Shown here: positions 41,701 to 49,501 of the stretch, piece after piece
Layout of the letters: each line of letters opens with the position of its first letter
Position numbering within the stretch: position 1 is the stretch's first letter
From: Bacilli bacterium
GTDB lineage: Bacteria; Bacillota_I; Bacilli_A; RF39; UBA660
NCBI GenBank assembly: GCA_017511605.1
Contig: JAFWJL010000002.1
Span: 62,001-126,000 of the forward strand
Reading direction: 5' to 3'
Length of the DNA stretch: 64,000 bases
Notes under the pieces: generated by a model
What the model saw: the letters and a program-made list of their open reading frames with translations, nothing else
Told to the model about the DNA's origin: nothing
The model's database searches: none
Made by a program: the position numbers and the translations under genes

Positions 41701-42669
41701 ATCTCGTCTTGTGACAGAAGAAGAATCATCTATTTCCGGAGGTACATTATCATGAATTTTATATGTTAATGTTTTCTTTGTCTCATTACCTTCAGGATCT
41801 TTAACAATTATATATATACGTACACCAGCACCATCATAAGTCTTACCATAATTAGCAAAATTAATATTATAACTAAATGTATCATTGTCACCATATGGCA
41901 TTGGCGTAGTAGCATCCTCATAACTACTATTTATTGCTAGATATACTTCTAAAGCAGATCTTGGAGTATCCTTATCTTCAACTCTTATTTGTAATGTCGC
42001 ATCTAGTGAGTTATAGTCTCTACTAGAAGATGATAATAATGAAGCTAACACAATCTTAGGAGCTCCAGGTATATCTGTAGATGCACCTTGTTCATCTAAA
42101 TCTGGATAATTATAAATAGCTGATATCTTATTATCTCTACTAATATAACCTTCACCTAAAAAATCATTAAGGTATCCTCTATTAACATCAGTTTCAACAT
42201 TAAGAATATCATCATCTTTAAAAACTACTACATATTTTATTGAATCATTAGATATAAGAGATGCTTTCTTAACTAATTTTACTCCCTTATATCCACCTTT
42301 TTTTACTTTTTCAACTATAGTAACAGAATACTCTAAATTTCCTCCATCATTCTTAACAACAACATAAGAACTTTCTTTTAAGTATCTTCCCTCTCCCGGA
42401 GGATTATCAAAATCCGAACTATCTAAATAAAGCATACTAATAAGAATACAATCACCCTCATCAGGCTTTTCTATTTCTGAACTAGCAGCTTTCATTTTAT
42501 ATTCTGCAAGGGAAACTAACTTTTTAGCATCACTTACATACATTTTACTTTTACTAGTATCAAACAAGTTCATAATAACAGGTATACTAACGCCTACTAA
42601 AATCGCTAATATTACGACAGCAGCTAAAAGTTCAATTAAAGTAAACCCTTTATTGTTATTCCCCTTCAT
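38800..42669 (-). CDS. giant prepilin-like repeat protein (type IV pilin N-terminus plus tandem extracellular modules)
   Basis: 1289 residues. The N-terminus is a textbook class III signal: NNKG, cleavage, FTLIELLAAVVILAILVG with Glu at +5. After about 190 residues, some eight modules of 90-110 residues follow, each with an acidic D-D-x-D element (EATDDVDEDDQM, EAEDDIDYDGLM, KASDDIDENNFI), a YDGxT..V/L..F/V segment, and closing YKLY.NKAP linkers. Several modules carry paired Cys (CLNPELCP, CLNHELCP, CKDEVYCP). Acidic clusters suggest Ca2+-dependent rigid rods. It probably serves as an adhesin or minor pilin tip. No pilus ATPase, platform or prepilin peptidase gene is in the window. Normal length for pilins is 130-200, so this is exceptional. 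AGGAGG precedes the start. Confidence 0.88.
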   Translation of the reverse strand: MKGNNNKGFTLIELLAAVVILAILVGVSIPVIMNLFDTSKSKMYVSDAKKLVSLAEYKMKAASSEIEKPDEGDCILISMLYLDSSDFDNPPGEGRYLKESSYVVVKNDGGNLEYSVTIVEKVKKGGYKGVKLVKKASLISNDSIKYVVVFKDDDILNVETDVNRGYLNDFLGEGYISRDNKISAIYNYPDLDEQGASTDIPGAPKIVLASLLSSSSRDYNSLDATLQIRVEDKDTPRSALEVYLAINSSYEDATTPMPYGDNDTFSYNINFANYGKTYDGAGVRIYIIVKDPEGNETKKTLTYKIHDNVPPEIDDSSSVTRRDRDVYHGVPLNMLTAKVTLVVTDDIDDNNNLSVCFRESSTDEDFKSCDNYRNYYDYFSSENTMEYTFTNCDGGRCRRDGSTHYLTAFVKDSLGGISKKQFSYTFSVNKNPEIKSLTIASAGVACLNPELCPLESGGSKSIIVNVEATDDVDEDDQMSVKVSDGIGGQFYNYAYQPLSYMINGNYDGKTRTITVNVIDSEDGSDSDSKSYKLYLNKAPKIKSYSISSSGPACLNHELCPPEEGGNKTIKVSLEAEDDIDYDGLMVCLSLDENSCRGYTSYRNYDNKTPTYTMPHEYDGSTQKVYVFIRDSYGLIDKKVSLPYKLYTNIPPVLDFAVFNSRTDGKPVTGSLDTIFNISARDDVDTPETLRFQVIEDGVIRLNNAKLSDFMGSDNDYRLFGGHDGKVRNIQVKVIDTDGATDSKTMTYDVYQGLPPTINLFNVYSNGIACKDEVYCPIEDSGNYHVKYLAKASDDIDENNFIYICVSEDSTTCHNYLSYDNYLDGETPKPMDYTFNVTDPTRPYDGSTRTLYLFVKDRDGNVVTKPMTYKLYKNKAPVIIDDPVIVNNSNDPSINIPNITYSIRATDDLDDGLKIKYCYKKDGAMDICTGAKDFQESRVLDNNFFSTSRPSGETYVIYSKIIDTYGKETKSKELTYKLYSDTNPSIYLKNIISGTRYYKNGNGEIVNSLEGVENPNVYNEYTKLKIRFSVDDPLDKYSVCVSENASTCPTYQGSYEGNNCSGANCSKQRKEYIVYYDKTGFIKDGDDVHLYLFVKDSYGNITSEALYDEEYTECLYRNEEEANYVYEFNSELTNSSYGHTEPISMSKCAGKCYYYNPYTDTINNIFAKYNTTITYTDKFNSAVVCNKDEPEEIVYEATCDFKDCFYKNENYNRKAIGLRLYVDETPWIATINQHIYSCTGHYNLYLSSFNEGNENITLTQTNTKICNVALDNGEYNFNINDSDPYIRIAD

Positions 42670-42679
42670 AATATTCCTC

Positions 42680-43549
42680 CTATCTTTTTTTAAAGATAAA
42701 AACTTTACTAAATATGTAATTTATAATAATTACAAATACATTAGAAACAATTTTTGATAATAGATCATTAACATTAAATACATCAACTAATAAATACATA
42801 AATCCCATATCAAACACTAATGATAATAATCTAAAAGCAAAAAACGATATTCCCTCTTTTATTGCATTACCTTTACTTTCAAATACAAATAATTTATTTG
42901 TTATAAAAGCAAATAATACAGATATTATCCAAGCAATAACATTACTTGTATAAACACCTATTTTTAATAATCTTAATACCCAAAAAGTAACTATATTAAC
43001 TAAAGTTGTACATCCCCCAAAAAATAAATATGATAGTACTTCATAATATTTATTAAACCATGATGTATGATTAGTATCTTCTATATAATCTTCTATTAAT
43101 TTTATCATATTATTAGTATTACTTTCAAATTTTTTAGGTTTAAAACTCTTAATTTTTTCTAGCATCTTACCTAGTTTATTAAAATCTCTTAATTCAAGTA
43201 TATAACCTTGATCAGCAAATTCTTTAATAATTTGTCTTTGATGATCATTATGATGTTCCTTATATTTTGCAAGACGAGCAGCAGCTATTATCTTTTTACC
43301 TTTTTTAATAGCACTTAATATACTACCAGCCCCACCATGTGTAATAACAAGATCAGCTTTATCTAATAATTTATCAAACTCAGGTGCTGGTATTAAATCA
43401 AATATTTCCATATTCTTTGATTCATACTTAGTTTGTCCCGCTTGAACTACTACTTTATCTTTTATATTTCCTTTTTCAATTTCTTTATCAACAGCCTCTA
43501 GTAATCTAGGAAATTCTTTATCTTGAGTCCCCAATACAACAAGTATCAT
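42680..43549 (-). CDS. fusion of Alg13-like glycosyltransferase domain and GtrA-like membrane domain
   Basis: 289 residues. The first 150 match the GT28 C-terminal (Alg13/PssE) domain: VVLGTQDKEFPRLL, DLVITHGGAGSILSAI, IAAARLAKYKEHHNDHQ. Residues about 160-289 contain four hydrophobic helices of GtrA/DPMS-type (LSYLFFGGCTTLVNIVTFW, FAFITNKLFVFES), which usually take part in lipid-linked sugar transfer. Start at 43549 shares one base with the Alg14-like stop (TAATG), after GGGGGG. The catalytic half and the Alg14-like partner form a two-protein enzyme for the second sugar of a lipid-linked glycan. The C-terminal GtrA fusion is unusual and may fix the complex to the flippase step. Confidence 0.85.
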   Translation of the reverse strand: MILVVLGTQDKEFPRLLEAVDKEIEKGNIKDKVVVQAGQTKYESKNMEIFDLIPAPEFDKLLDKADLVITHGGAGSILSAIKKGKKIIAAARLAKYKEHHNDHQRQIIKEFADQGYILELRDFNKLGKMLEKIKSFKPKKFESNTNNMIKLIEDYIEDTNHTSWFNKYYEVLSYLFFGGCTTLVNIVTFWVLRLLKIGVYTSNVIAWIISVLFAFITNKLFVFESKGNAIKEGISFFAFRLLSLVFDMGFMYLLVDVFNVNDLLSKIVSNVFVIIINYIFSKVFIFKKR

Positions 43550-44025
43550 TAGAAAATCCACCCCCCAAAGTCAGCCTTAGGATAAACTTTCTTCATACTT
43601 TCCCATTGAACTATAAATTTATCACTAATTGGATATAACAATTTACCTGTAGATGTCTTAGTAACCATATTAGCAAAAGTCTCAATATAAATAATCTTAC
43701 TTCCAAATATTTTACCTAGGCAACACATTGGTCCAGCTGTATGGACTCCAGTGGTAATAATATAATTTGGTCTATACATCAAATAGTAACGTAAACTTAT
43801 AAAGCAATTAGCCAATAATTTAAAAGGATATGTTAAAAAATGATGTTTAGTTCCATATATTAAATAATGCACTTTATCTTTATAAATATCTTTTAAATAC
43901 ATATTAGATTTAGTCTTTTCAGTAATTAAACTATAATCATAATCTTCAAACATTTTTTTTAATTGAAGTAATTCTTCTAAATGTCCACCAGTTGATGCAA
44001 TGAACATTACTTTGTTTTTAGTCAT
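43549..44025 (-). CDS. Alg14/PssD-like membrane-anchoring glycosyltransferase subunit
   Basis: 158 residues from ATG at 44025, with GAAGAGAG upstream and an 8-base overlap with the glycosyltransferase gene before it. Pattern: MFIASTGGHLEELLQL, PNYIITTGVHTAGPMCCLGKI, IIYIETFANMVTKTSTGKLLY, and KFIVQWESMKKVYPKADFGGWIF, all standard for Alg14/PssD. It recruits the catalytic Alg13-like protein encoded next, to extend a lipid-linked sugar in exopolysaccharide or cell-wall glycan synthesis. Confidence 0.92.
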   Translation of the reverse strand: MTKNKVMFIASTGGHLEELLQLKKMFEDYDYSLITEKTKSNMYLKDIYKDKVHYLIYGTKHHFLTYPFKLLANCFISLRYYLMYRPNYIITTGVHTAGPMCCLGKIFGSKIIYIETFANMVTKTSTGKLLYPISDKFIVQWESMKKVYPKADFGGWIF

Positions 44026-45169
44026 AAATATCACTCTCTTCTATTAATGTAATCCATTCTTCAGATACAACATCACTAGTAAACTTTTTAACACTTTCTC
44101 GAGCTTGTGCCCCTATTTTTATTCTTTCTTCTTTGTCTTTTATTAAATCTTCAATTTTCTTAACCATAGCATCCAAATTTCTATGTTTAATTAAATAACC
44201 ATTTTCTCCACTATTTATTATTTCACGAGCACCTTCTGCCGAATCATATGCTATACAAGGAACGCCATGACTCATTGCCTCTATTAAAACAATTCCAAAT
44301 GATTCAGTATATGAAGTCATTAAATAAATTGAAGATTGATTTAATAATTTATCAATATACTCTTTTCCTTGAAAACCATGTAATGTAACCTTTCCATCTA
44401 AATCATTCTTCTTAATAAAGTCTTCAATATTTTCTCTTTCAGCACCATCGCCAACTATATCAAGAGTCCACTCTGGATAATCACTAACTACTTTCTTATA
44501 CACTTTTAATAAATCAATATAACCTTTTTCTGGAGCCAGCCTACCAACAGAAATAAATTTTTTATTTTCTAATGCCGCTTTTTTATTAGGTAGACTTTCT
44601 ATAGAATTAGGTATATATATACACATACAATCACTGTTTCTTAATTCTTTTGCATAAAACTTTTGTAATTCAGAAGATACTAATACTAAATAATCTAATC
44701 TCTTAGCACTTCTTGAAACATTATTAGCATACTTATAATTTTCATGGAAGTGATTATGTTCCCAACCAATTTTTAAAGTTCCATCTTTTCCATATCCACT
44801 TAACCAATAATTAAATATATCTCTTGTAGAAATAATAACATCACTATCACTATTAATAATATATTTAACCATTGTGTTCTTTCTACGATATAAAACCTTC
44901 AAACCGAAAACTACTTCTTTAATAATCCTAAAAGGGTTTTTACTTTTAAAAGCATTCCTTAAAGCATCATGATTAGGCTTTAAGTCTTTATTTAAATATT
45001 TTATTTTTACTCTATCATCAATATAAAATGCCGGTTTATCATAAAGTTTATAACAAACCGCAATTTCTACGTCATATTTAGAGCATAGTGCATTAGCTAG
45101 TGTAACAACACATTTTTCAATACCACCATACCCTAAATGTAATGATAATATGGATACTTTCTTCATCAT
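44018..45169 (-). CDS. GT4-family glycosyltransferase
   Basis: 383 residues, GT-B fold: N-terminal LSLHLGYGGIEKCVVTLANAL, DVIISTRD, and C-terminal KFISVGRLAPEKGYIDLLK, GDGAERENIEDF, LMTSYTESFGIVLIEAMSHGVPCIAYD (in two conserved pieces). Transfers an activated sugar onto a lipid-linked or polymer acceptor; sugar unknown. First gene of a three-gene set with the Alg14-like and Alg13-GtrA proteins; spacing and overlaps show tight coupling. Confidence 0.93.
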   Translation of the reverse strand: MMKKVSILSLHLGYGGIEKCVVTLANALCSKYDVEIAVCYKLYDKPAFYIDDRVKIKYLNKDLKPNHDALRNAFKSKNPFRIIKEVVFGLKVLYRRKNTMVKYIINSDSDVIISTRDIFNYWLSGYGKDGTLKIGWEHNHFHENYKYANNVSRSAKRLDYLVLVSSELQKFYAKELRNSDCMCIYIPNSIESLPNKKAALENKKFISVGRLAPEKGYIDLLKVYKKVVSDYPEWTLDIVGDGAERENIEDFIKKNDLDGKVTLHGFQGKEYIDKLLNQSSIYLMTSYTESFGIVLIEAMSHGVPCIAYDSAEGAREIINSGENGYLIKHRNLDAMVKKIEDLIKDKEERIKIGAQARESVKKFTSDVVSEEWITLIEESDIYD

Positions 45170-45203
45170 ACCACCCTATTTCAATTATAACATTTTATAG
45201 CAT

Positions 45204-45228
45204 AAAAAAAAAGCATATTTAATGCTTT
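45204..45228 (-). terminator. intrinsic terminator of the Pro/Val repeat protein gene
   Basis: AAAGCAT/ATGCTTT hairpin followed by nine T on the minus strand, just past the stop. Confidence 0.82.
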
Positions 45229-45229
45229 C

Positions 45230-46063
45230 TTATTGTTGATTTGTATTAATAGGAGCAACTGGTGCCACTGGCTCAATTTGTGGGATAGCCACTGGTGCCA
45301 CTGGAGCTACTTCTACTGGAGCAACAGGTGCAACTACTGGAACTACTGGTTTTACTTCAGTTGGTTGAACCATAACTGGTTCAGTAACCGTTGGAACTAC
45401 TTCAGTAGGTTGTCCTGCAAGTGTTGGAATTGGTTGAGTATTTTCTAATGGATCTGCCCCACCATAAATTTGATGATTTTGAGGTTGTTCAAAATTAACT
45501 TCTACAGTTGGACTAACTCCTCCGTAAATTACTGGAGCAGTTTCTACTGGAGCTACTGGTGTAACTTCGATTGGTGCAACTGGTGCAACTTCAACAGGAG
45601 CAACTTCAACAGGTGTTACTGGAACTGGTTCTACAGCAACTGGTGCTACCTCTACTGGAGCTACTTCGATTGGTGCAACTGGTGCAACTTCAACAGGAGC
45701 AACTTCAACAGGTGCTACAGGTGCAACTTCAACAGGTGTTACTGGAACTGGTTCTACAGCAACTGGTGCTACCTCTACTGGATTAACAGCAACAGGTTCT
45801 ACATTAACTGGAGCAACAGCTACTTCTGGAGCAACTGGAGCTACTGAAACTGGTTCAGGTTGAACCATTGTAGGTTGTGCTGCAAATGGATTTGGTTGTA
45901 CTGCTTCTTGACTAGCAGCTGCCATTTGTTTTTCCTTTTCCTTCTTAGATTTTTTACCTGTAATAACTAAAATTATTAAAGCAATAAGTAATAATACAAC
46001 TCCTCCTGTAATGAACATTCCTGGAACAGTTGTGAACCACGTAAAATCGTAAAATTCTTCCAT
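45230..46063 (-). CDS. membrane-anchored Pro/Val repeat protein
   Basis: 277 residues: an N-terminal membrane helix (about 14-35) followed by KKSKKEKEK and then an extended low-complexity region built from VAPVEVAP, VEPVPVTP and similar units, interrupted by VIYGGVSPTVEVNF and NHQIYGGADPLENTQP. The positive-inside rule puts the repeats in the cytoplasm or, if the orientation is reversed, in the wall; the basic patch after the helix argues for a cytoplasmic tail with an outside N-terminus. DNA repeats of 60 bases are perfect. Similar PV-rich linker is seen in the hybrid kinase at 15213-17780. Function unknown. Confidence 0.7.
   Translation of the reverse strand: MEEFYDFTWFTTVPGMFITGGVVLLLIALIILVITGKKSKKEKEKQMAAASQEAVQPNPFAAQPTMVQPEPVSVAPVAPEVAVAPVNVEPVAVNPVEVAPVAVEPVPVTPVEVAPVAPVEVAPVEVAPVAPIEVAPVEVAPVAVEPVPVTPVEVAPVEVAPVAPIEVTPVAPVETAPVIYGGVSPTVEVNFEQPQNHQIYGGADPLENTQPIPTLAGQPTEVVPTVTEPVMVQPTEVKPVVPVVAPVAPVEVAPVAPVAIPQIEPVAPVAPINTNQQ
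45564..45782 (-). repeat. nested direct repeats inside the Pro/Val repeat gene
   Basis: A 60-base segment at 45600-45659 recurs without change at 45723-45782 (offset 123 bases, 41 codons). A second segment of about 50 bases beginning at 45564 recurs 99 bases later (33 codons). All offsets keep the frame. Such perfect repeats suggest recent slippage or unequal recombination and predict length variation between strains. Confidence 0.85.
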
Positions 46064-46113
46064 AAATCATACTCCCTTTATTCTATAATATATATAATCT
46101 ATTACAATAATAA

Positions 46114-46137
46114 CAAAAAAAGTTTGCAAATGCAAAC
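46114..46137 (-). terminator. intrinsic terminator of the RluA-like gene
   Basis: GTTTGC/GCAAAC hairpin followed by seven T on the minus strand. Confidence 0.75.
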
Positions 46138-46160
46138 ATTTTATTTTCTGTACATTTTAT

Positions 46161-46820
46161 TTACAGTGTAAATATTGTCCAATAATCTTTTTTATCAGGC
46201 ATTCTCCTAAATTCCAACACTTCTTTTGTAACTGGATGAGTAAATGATAAATAATATGAAAACAAACTAATTTGCTTATTATCAAGCACCCCATATCTTT
46301 GATCCCCTAATAAGTAATGACCACGACTTGCAAATTGAACTCTTATTTGATGATGTCTTCCTGTCTTCAAAACAATACTTACTAAACTGCAATCTTTTTC
46401 TTTATTATATTCTAATACTTCATAATCAAGAATTGCCTCTTTACCATTCTCACTGATAATACTATTCCCATCAGATGTTTTTTCAATTTTATCAACTAAA
46501 GTATCTTTTTCTTTTTCCATCTTACCATGAACAATAGCCAAATATTTTTTAGTTATTTTATGTTCATTAAACGCTTTAGTAAGTCTAGCTGCCGCTTTAC
46601 TACTACGAGCAAATACCATTATTCCTCCAACAGGTCTATCAAGTCTATGAACAAGTCCTAAATAAACATTGCCTGGCTTATGATATTTTACTTTAATATA
46701 TTCCTTAACCATATCCATAATAGAAGTATCACCAGTACTATCACCTTGACTAAGTACATTATAAGGTTTAACTACTACTATAATATGATTATCTTCATAT
46801 AATACTTCTAACTTATTCAT
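46161..46820 (-). CDS. RluA-family pseudouridine synthase
   Basis: 219 residues from the ATG at 46820, which overlaps the methyltransferase stop by 8 bases and follows GGGAAG. No S4 domain. Catalytic region LVHRLDRPVGGIMVFARS with the Asp nucleophile; SIVLKTGRHHQIRVQFA and RRMPDKKDYW at the end. It isomerises a uridine in rRNA or tRNA; target unknown. Paired with an RNA or rRNA methyltransferase gene in one operon. Confidence 0.9.
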   Translation of the reverse strand: MNKLEVLYEDNHIIVVVKPYNVLSQGDSTGDTSIMDMVKEYIKVKYHKPGNVYLGLVHRLDRPVGGIMVFARSSKAAARLTKAFNEHKITKKYLAIVHGKMEKEKDTLVDKIEKTSDGNSIISENGKEAILDYEVLEYNKEKDCSLVSIVLKTGRHHQIRVQFASRGHYLLGDQRYGVLDNKQISLFSYYLSFTHPVTKEVLEFRRMPDKKDYWTIFTL

Positions 46821-47685
46821 TTTCTTCCCATCTTCCATAAATACCACAAGGTAATACTAAATTATTATCAGTAATAGGAATACCTACTTCTCCACAAGAA
46901 ACTATTCCCTTATGTTTTTTATCCACAAATATTGTTAATAAGTTTTGAAGTACTTGAGGACTTAATCCAGTAGTATAAGAATTTATTAAAAAGAATAATG
47001 GCTTATCACTTAATATTTCACTACATATACTAACTAAGTAATTTAAATTCTTTTCTATATCCCAAACTTCTCCATTAGCACCACGTCCATAACTAGGAGG
47101 ATCCATTATAATAGCATCATACTTATTTCCACGTCTTATCTCTCTTTGAACAAACTTAATAACATCATCTACTATATACCTTATGTTTTCCCCTTGATAT
47201 CCAGAATCTCCTACATTTTCCTTGCACCAATCCACCATACCACGACTAGAATCAACATGCGTAACATGAGCCCCAGCAGAAAGACACGCAACAGTAGCTC
47301 CACCAGTATATGCAAATAAATTTAATACTTTTATCTTTCTTCCACTATTTTTAATTTTATTAATCATAAAATTCCAATTAATAGCTTGTTCTGGAAATAA
47401 ACCAGTATGTTTAAATCCCATTTGTTTAATATTAAAAGTTAAATCTTTATAATTAATTTTCCAACTAGCTGGTACATTCTTTAAATTTTCCCAACTACCT
47501 CCACCTTTATTACTTCTATGATAAACTGCGTCTATTTTACCATTATATTTTTCTATTAAATTACCATTATCCCATATTACCTGAGGATCTGGTCTTAACA
47601 AATAAATATTTCCCCATCTTTCATATTTTTCTCCATTAGATGCATCTATAAGCTCATAGTCTTTAAAATCTTCTAGTAATAACAT
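46813..47685 (-). CDS. class I SAM-dependent methyltransferase (RlmI/PF10672-like)
   Basis: 290 residues. N-terminal strand region (SNGEKYERWGNIYLLRPDPQ), then a Rossmann methyltransferase with VLNLFAYTGGATVACLSAGA (SAM motif I), THVDSS, RYIVDDVIKFV and the catalytic-type IIMDPPSYGRG. This combination is typical of large-subunit rRNA cytosine methyltransferases of the RlmI group, though without an obvious PUA domain. GGAGTG precedes the ATG. Coupled to the pseudouridine synthase. Confidence 0.87.
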   Translation of the reverse strand: MLLLEDFKDYELIDASNGEKYERWGNIYLLRPDPQVIWDNGNLIEKYNGKIDAVYHRSNKGGGSWENLKNVPASWKINYKDLTFNIKQMGFKHTGLFPEQAINWNFMINKIKNSGRKIKVLNLFAYTGGATVACLSAGAHVTHVDSSRGMVDWCKENVGDSGYQGENIRYIVDDVIKFVQREIRRGNKYDAIIMDPPSYGRGANGEVWDIEKNLNYLVSICSEILSDKPLFFLINSYTTGLSPQVLQNLLTIFVDKKHKGIVSCGEVGIPITDNNLVLPCGIYGRWEENE

Positions 47686-47775
47686 ATAATCACTCCGTTT
47701 CGCATATTATAACACAGAATTAATATTTTTTTAATTATTATTATATACAATATAATCTTATCATAATAAATATAA

Positions 47776-47806
47776 ATAAAAAAATAAGAAAGTAAACTTT
47801 CTTATT
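47776..47806 (-). terminator. intrinsic terminator of the lipoprotein gene
   Basis: AATAAGAAAGT/ACTTTCTTATT hairpin followed by seven T on the minus strand; overlaps the stop region. Confidence 0.8.
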
Positions 47807-48632
47807 GGTTAACAGTAAATACCTGTTTATAATCTGTTATTAAAGTATTACCATTAAAAGCAATTATTTTATTATCATATTTTTCTAATACTTCATCTTT
47901 TAACATACTATATCTACATTCAACATCTGCATATTTCTTACACTCTTCATTTGTTATTGTCATTCTATATAAACTGTTTTCTGTTTTAATATATGTAGAA
48001 ATATCTTCACCCACATAATTAAAATCAATAATTCTAGCTTTATAATCATATCTATCATAAACAACATTTCTACTAACTACTCTTAATGGCGAATTATGTT
48101 CTGCTCTAGTAATAGTATAACTATATACATTACCATCATTCTTTAATACATAATAAATCCCTTTATTACTATCAACAGTCATAACTTTAATAATAGAATC
48201 TTCTTTTAATATTAAATTATATAATTCCATTGATTTATCTGTATCAGGTATTAATCCATATCTAGGAATATTATTTTCCCCAATTAAATGATAATATTTA
48301 TTATCTGTACCCTTAACTACTTTATTATCGAAAATAGCTTTAACTGTAATATCAGTATTAGCCTTCTTACAATTTTCTTTATTAGAATAAATTTGATCTA
48401 AAGACACTTCATATAGATGACCTTCTGTATCAATTATATTACTATCTGTTAAATACTTAACTTTCTTATATCCTGTATCTCTATTATTTTTAGGATAAAA
48501 ATCTTCACATATAAACTTTTTTGCAACATTAAATCCATCATGTCTAAGATCTCTAGTAACATTTCCATTACATGCAGTACATAATAATAAAACTATAGAT
48601 AATAAACTAAATTTAACTATTCTGTTTTTCAT
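47802..48632 (-). CDS. putative lipoprotein, unknown function
   Basis: 276 residues with a signal peptide and lipobox LLCTAC (Cys about 21), so lipid-anchored on the outside. The mature part has repeated strands such as VVKGTDNKYYHLIGE, KGIYYVLKNDGNVYSYTI, KTENSLYRMTI and KIIAFNGNTLITDYKQVF, which look like blades of a small beta-propeller; this is impression only. It is 2 bases from the 97-residue protein gene upstream and belongs to the four-gene group that includes two signal-peptidase-like proteins. Confidence 0.75.
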   Translation of the reverse strand: MKNRIVKFSLLSIVLLLCTACNGNVTRDLRHDGFNVAKKFICEDFYPKNNRDTGYKKVKYLTDSNIIDTEGHLYEVSLDQIYSNKENCKKANTDITVKAIFDNKVVKGTDNKYYHLIGENNIPRYGLIPDTDKSMELYNLILKEDSIIKVMTVDSNKGIYYVLKNDGNVYSYTITRAEHNSPLRVVSRNVVYDRYDYKARIIDFNYVGEDISTYIKTENSLYRMTITNEECKKYADVECRYSMLKDEVLEKYDNKIIAFNGNTLITDYKQVFTVNQ

Positions 48633-48634
48633 AA

Positions 48635-48928
48635 CTATCTCCTATATTTCTTTAATCTTTCTTTTATCAAAAATACTAAATCCATTGGTCCCTTAATTAT
48701 ATTCAATACCAATAAAGCATCTTGTAATTTTACTCTTTCACTAACAGTCTCTTTTACTTTAATATGTTCTTCATAATAATTAAAATTATCAATAGGATTC
48801 TGTTTTACATAATCTTTAATATAATTTTCTATATCTTTAAGAATATATTCTTTTAATGGATATTCGTCCATTAAATTAACTCCATAATATCCACCAACTA
48901 AATATCTAAATTGATCTTCTAATTCCAT
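48635..48928 (-). CDS. small soluble hypothetical protein
   Basis: 97 residues, no signal. Aromatic/acidic first half (FRYLVGGYYGVNLMDEYPLKEY), helical second half ending in Lys/Arg. No family recognised. Placed between a lipoprotein and two signal-peptidase-like membrane proteins with gaps of 2 and 8 bases, so it is part of one transcription unit. Confidence 0.65.
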   Translation of the reverse strand: MELEDQFRYLVGGYYGVNLMDEYPLKEYILKDIENYIKDYVKQNPIDNFNYYEEHIKVKETVSERVKLQDALLVLNIIKGPMDLVFLIKERLKKYRR

Positions 48929-48936
48929 TAAATCAC

Positions 48937-49497
48937 CTATAATATTTCAGTTTCTTCTTTTATATCCTTTTTATTTTCTTTTTTAATATCTTTAATAGTT
49001 CTTATTATTTGTATTATAATAACTACCATTAATGGTAAAAATATTACTATAAAGAATCCTATATAATTCTTTAATATATGATGTAGAAAACTAATTACTG
49101 GTAATATTCCTACTACTTTACCTATTACTTGTTTATATTTTATTTCAGGATCTTCAATACTAGAATTAAGACATTTAGTAACAATCTTATTTGCTTCTTT
49201 ATCTATTCTAACTATTCTATGATGAATAAGCATTCCACCTTGTCCACAACAATCACCTAAATATGTTATATCATTACCTACTTTTAACTTATCTGGATTA
49301 TAATCTTTAACTACTACTATATCGTTAACTTTATATTTAGGATACATTTCATTATTATTTATAGTAAATACTCTATACCCTAAAATACTAGTATCAACAC
49401 TCAATCTATGAATACAAATAAATATTAAATAAATAACCAATATAAATAGATATAAGTACTTAGCAATATCAAAAATAATCTTAAGAAATTTCTTCAT
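48937..49497 (-). CDS. signal peptidase I-like (SipW/S26B type) protein lacking the catalytic serine
   Basis: 186 residues: N-terminal membrane helix (about 10-29), S26 fold core, C-terminal helix (about 145-165) and charged tail. Family landmarks align as GYRVFTINNNEMYPKYKVNDIVVVKD against the usual SGSM.P..GD; the nucleophile Ser is replaced by Glu. The S26B-type His remains in MLIHHRIVRI, and KCLNSSIEDPEIKYKQVIGKVVG corresponds to the conserved TKGDAN..D region with KCLN. Either a pseudo-peptidase that binds substrates, or another residue is used. Known SipW cleaves TasA-type proteins. Next to a second degenerate copy. Confidence 0.8.
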   Translation of the reverse strand: MKKFLKIIFDIAKYLYLFILVIYLIFICIHRLSVDTSILGYRVFTINNNEMYPKYKVNDIVVVKDYNPDKLKVGNDITYLGDCCGQGGMLIHHRIVRIDKEANKIVTKCLNSSIEDPEIKYKQVIGKVVGILPVISFLHHILKNYIGFFIVIFLPLMVVIIIQIIRTIKDIKKENKKDIKEETEIL

Positions 49498-49501
49498 ATA
49501 A

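Noticed and set aside
45564..45782. Possible CRISPR array
   Set aside because: The repeats are nested, in frame with a protein, lack unique spacers of constant size, and no cas gene is in the window.
45233..45847. Plus-strand open frames over the Pro/Val repeat gene
   Set aside because: They are mirror products of the repeats, dominated by Trp/Asn/Tyr or Gln/Leu runs, without ribosome binding sites.
46114..46137. Palindrome GTTTGC-AAAT-GCAAAC as an operator like the one near nrdD
   Set aside because: It is directly followed by a T-run downstream of a stop codon, so an intrinsic terminator explains it.
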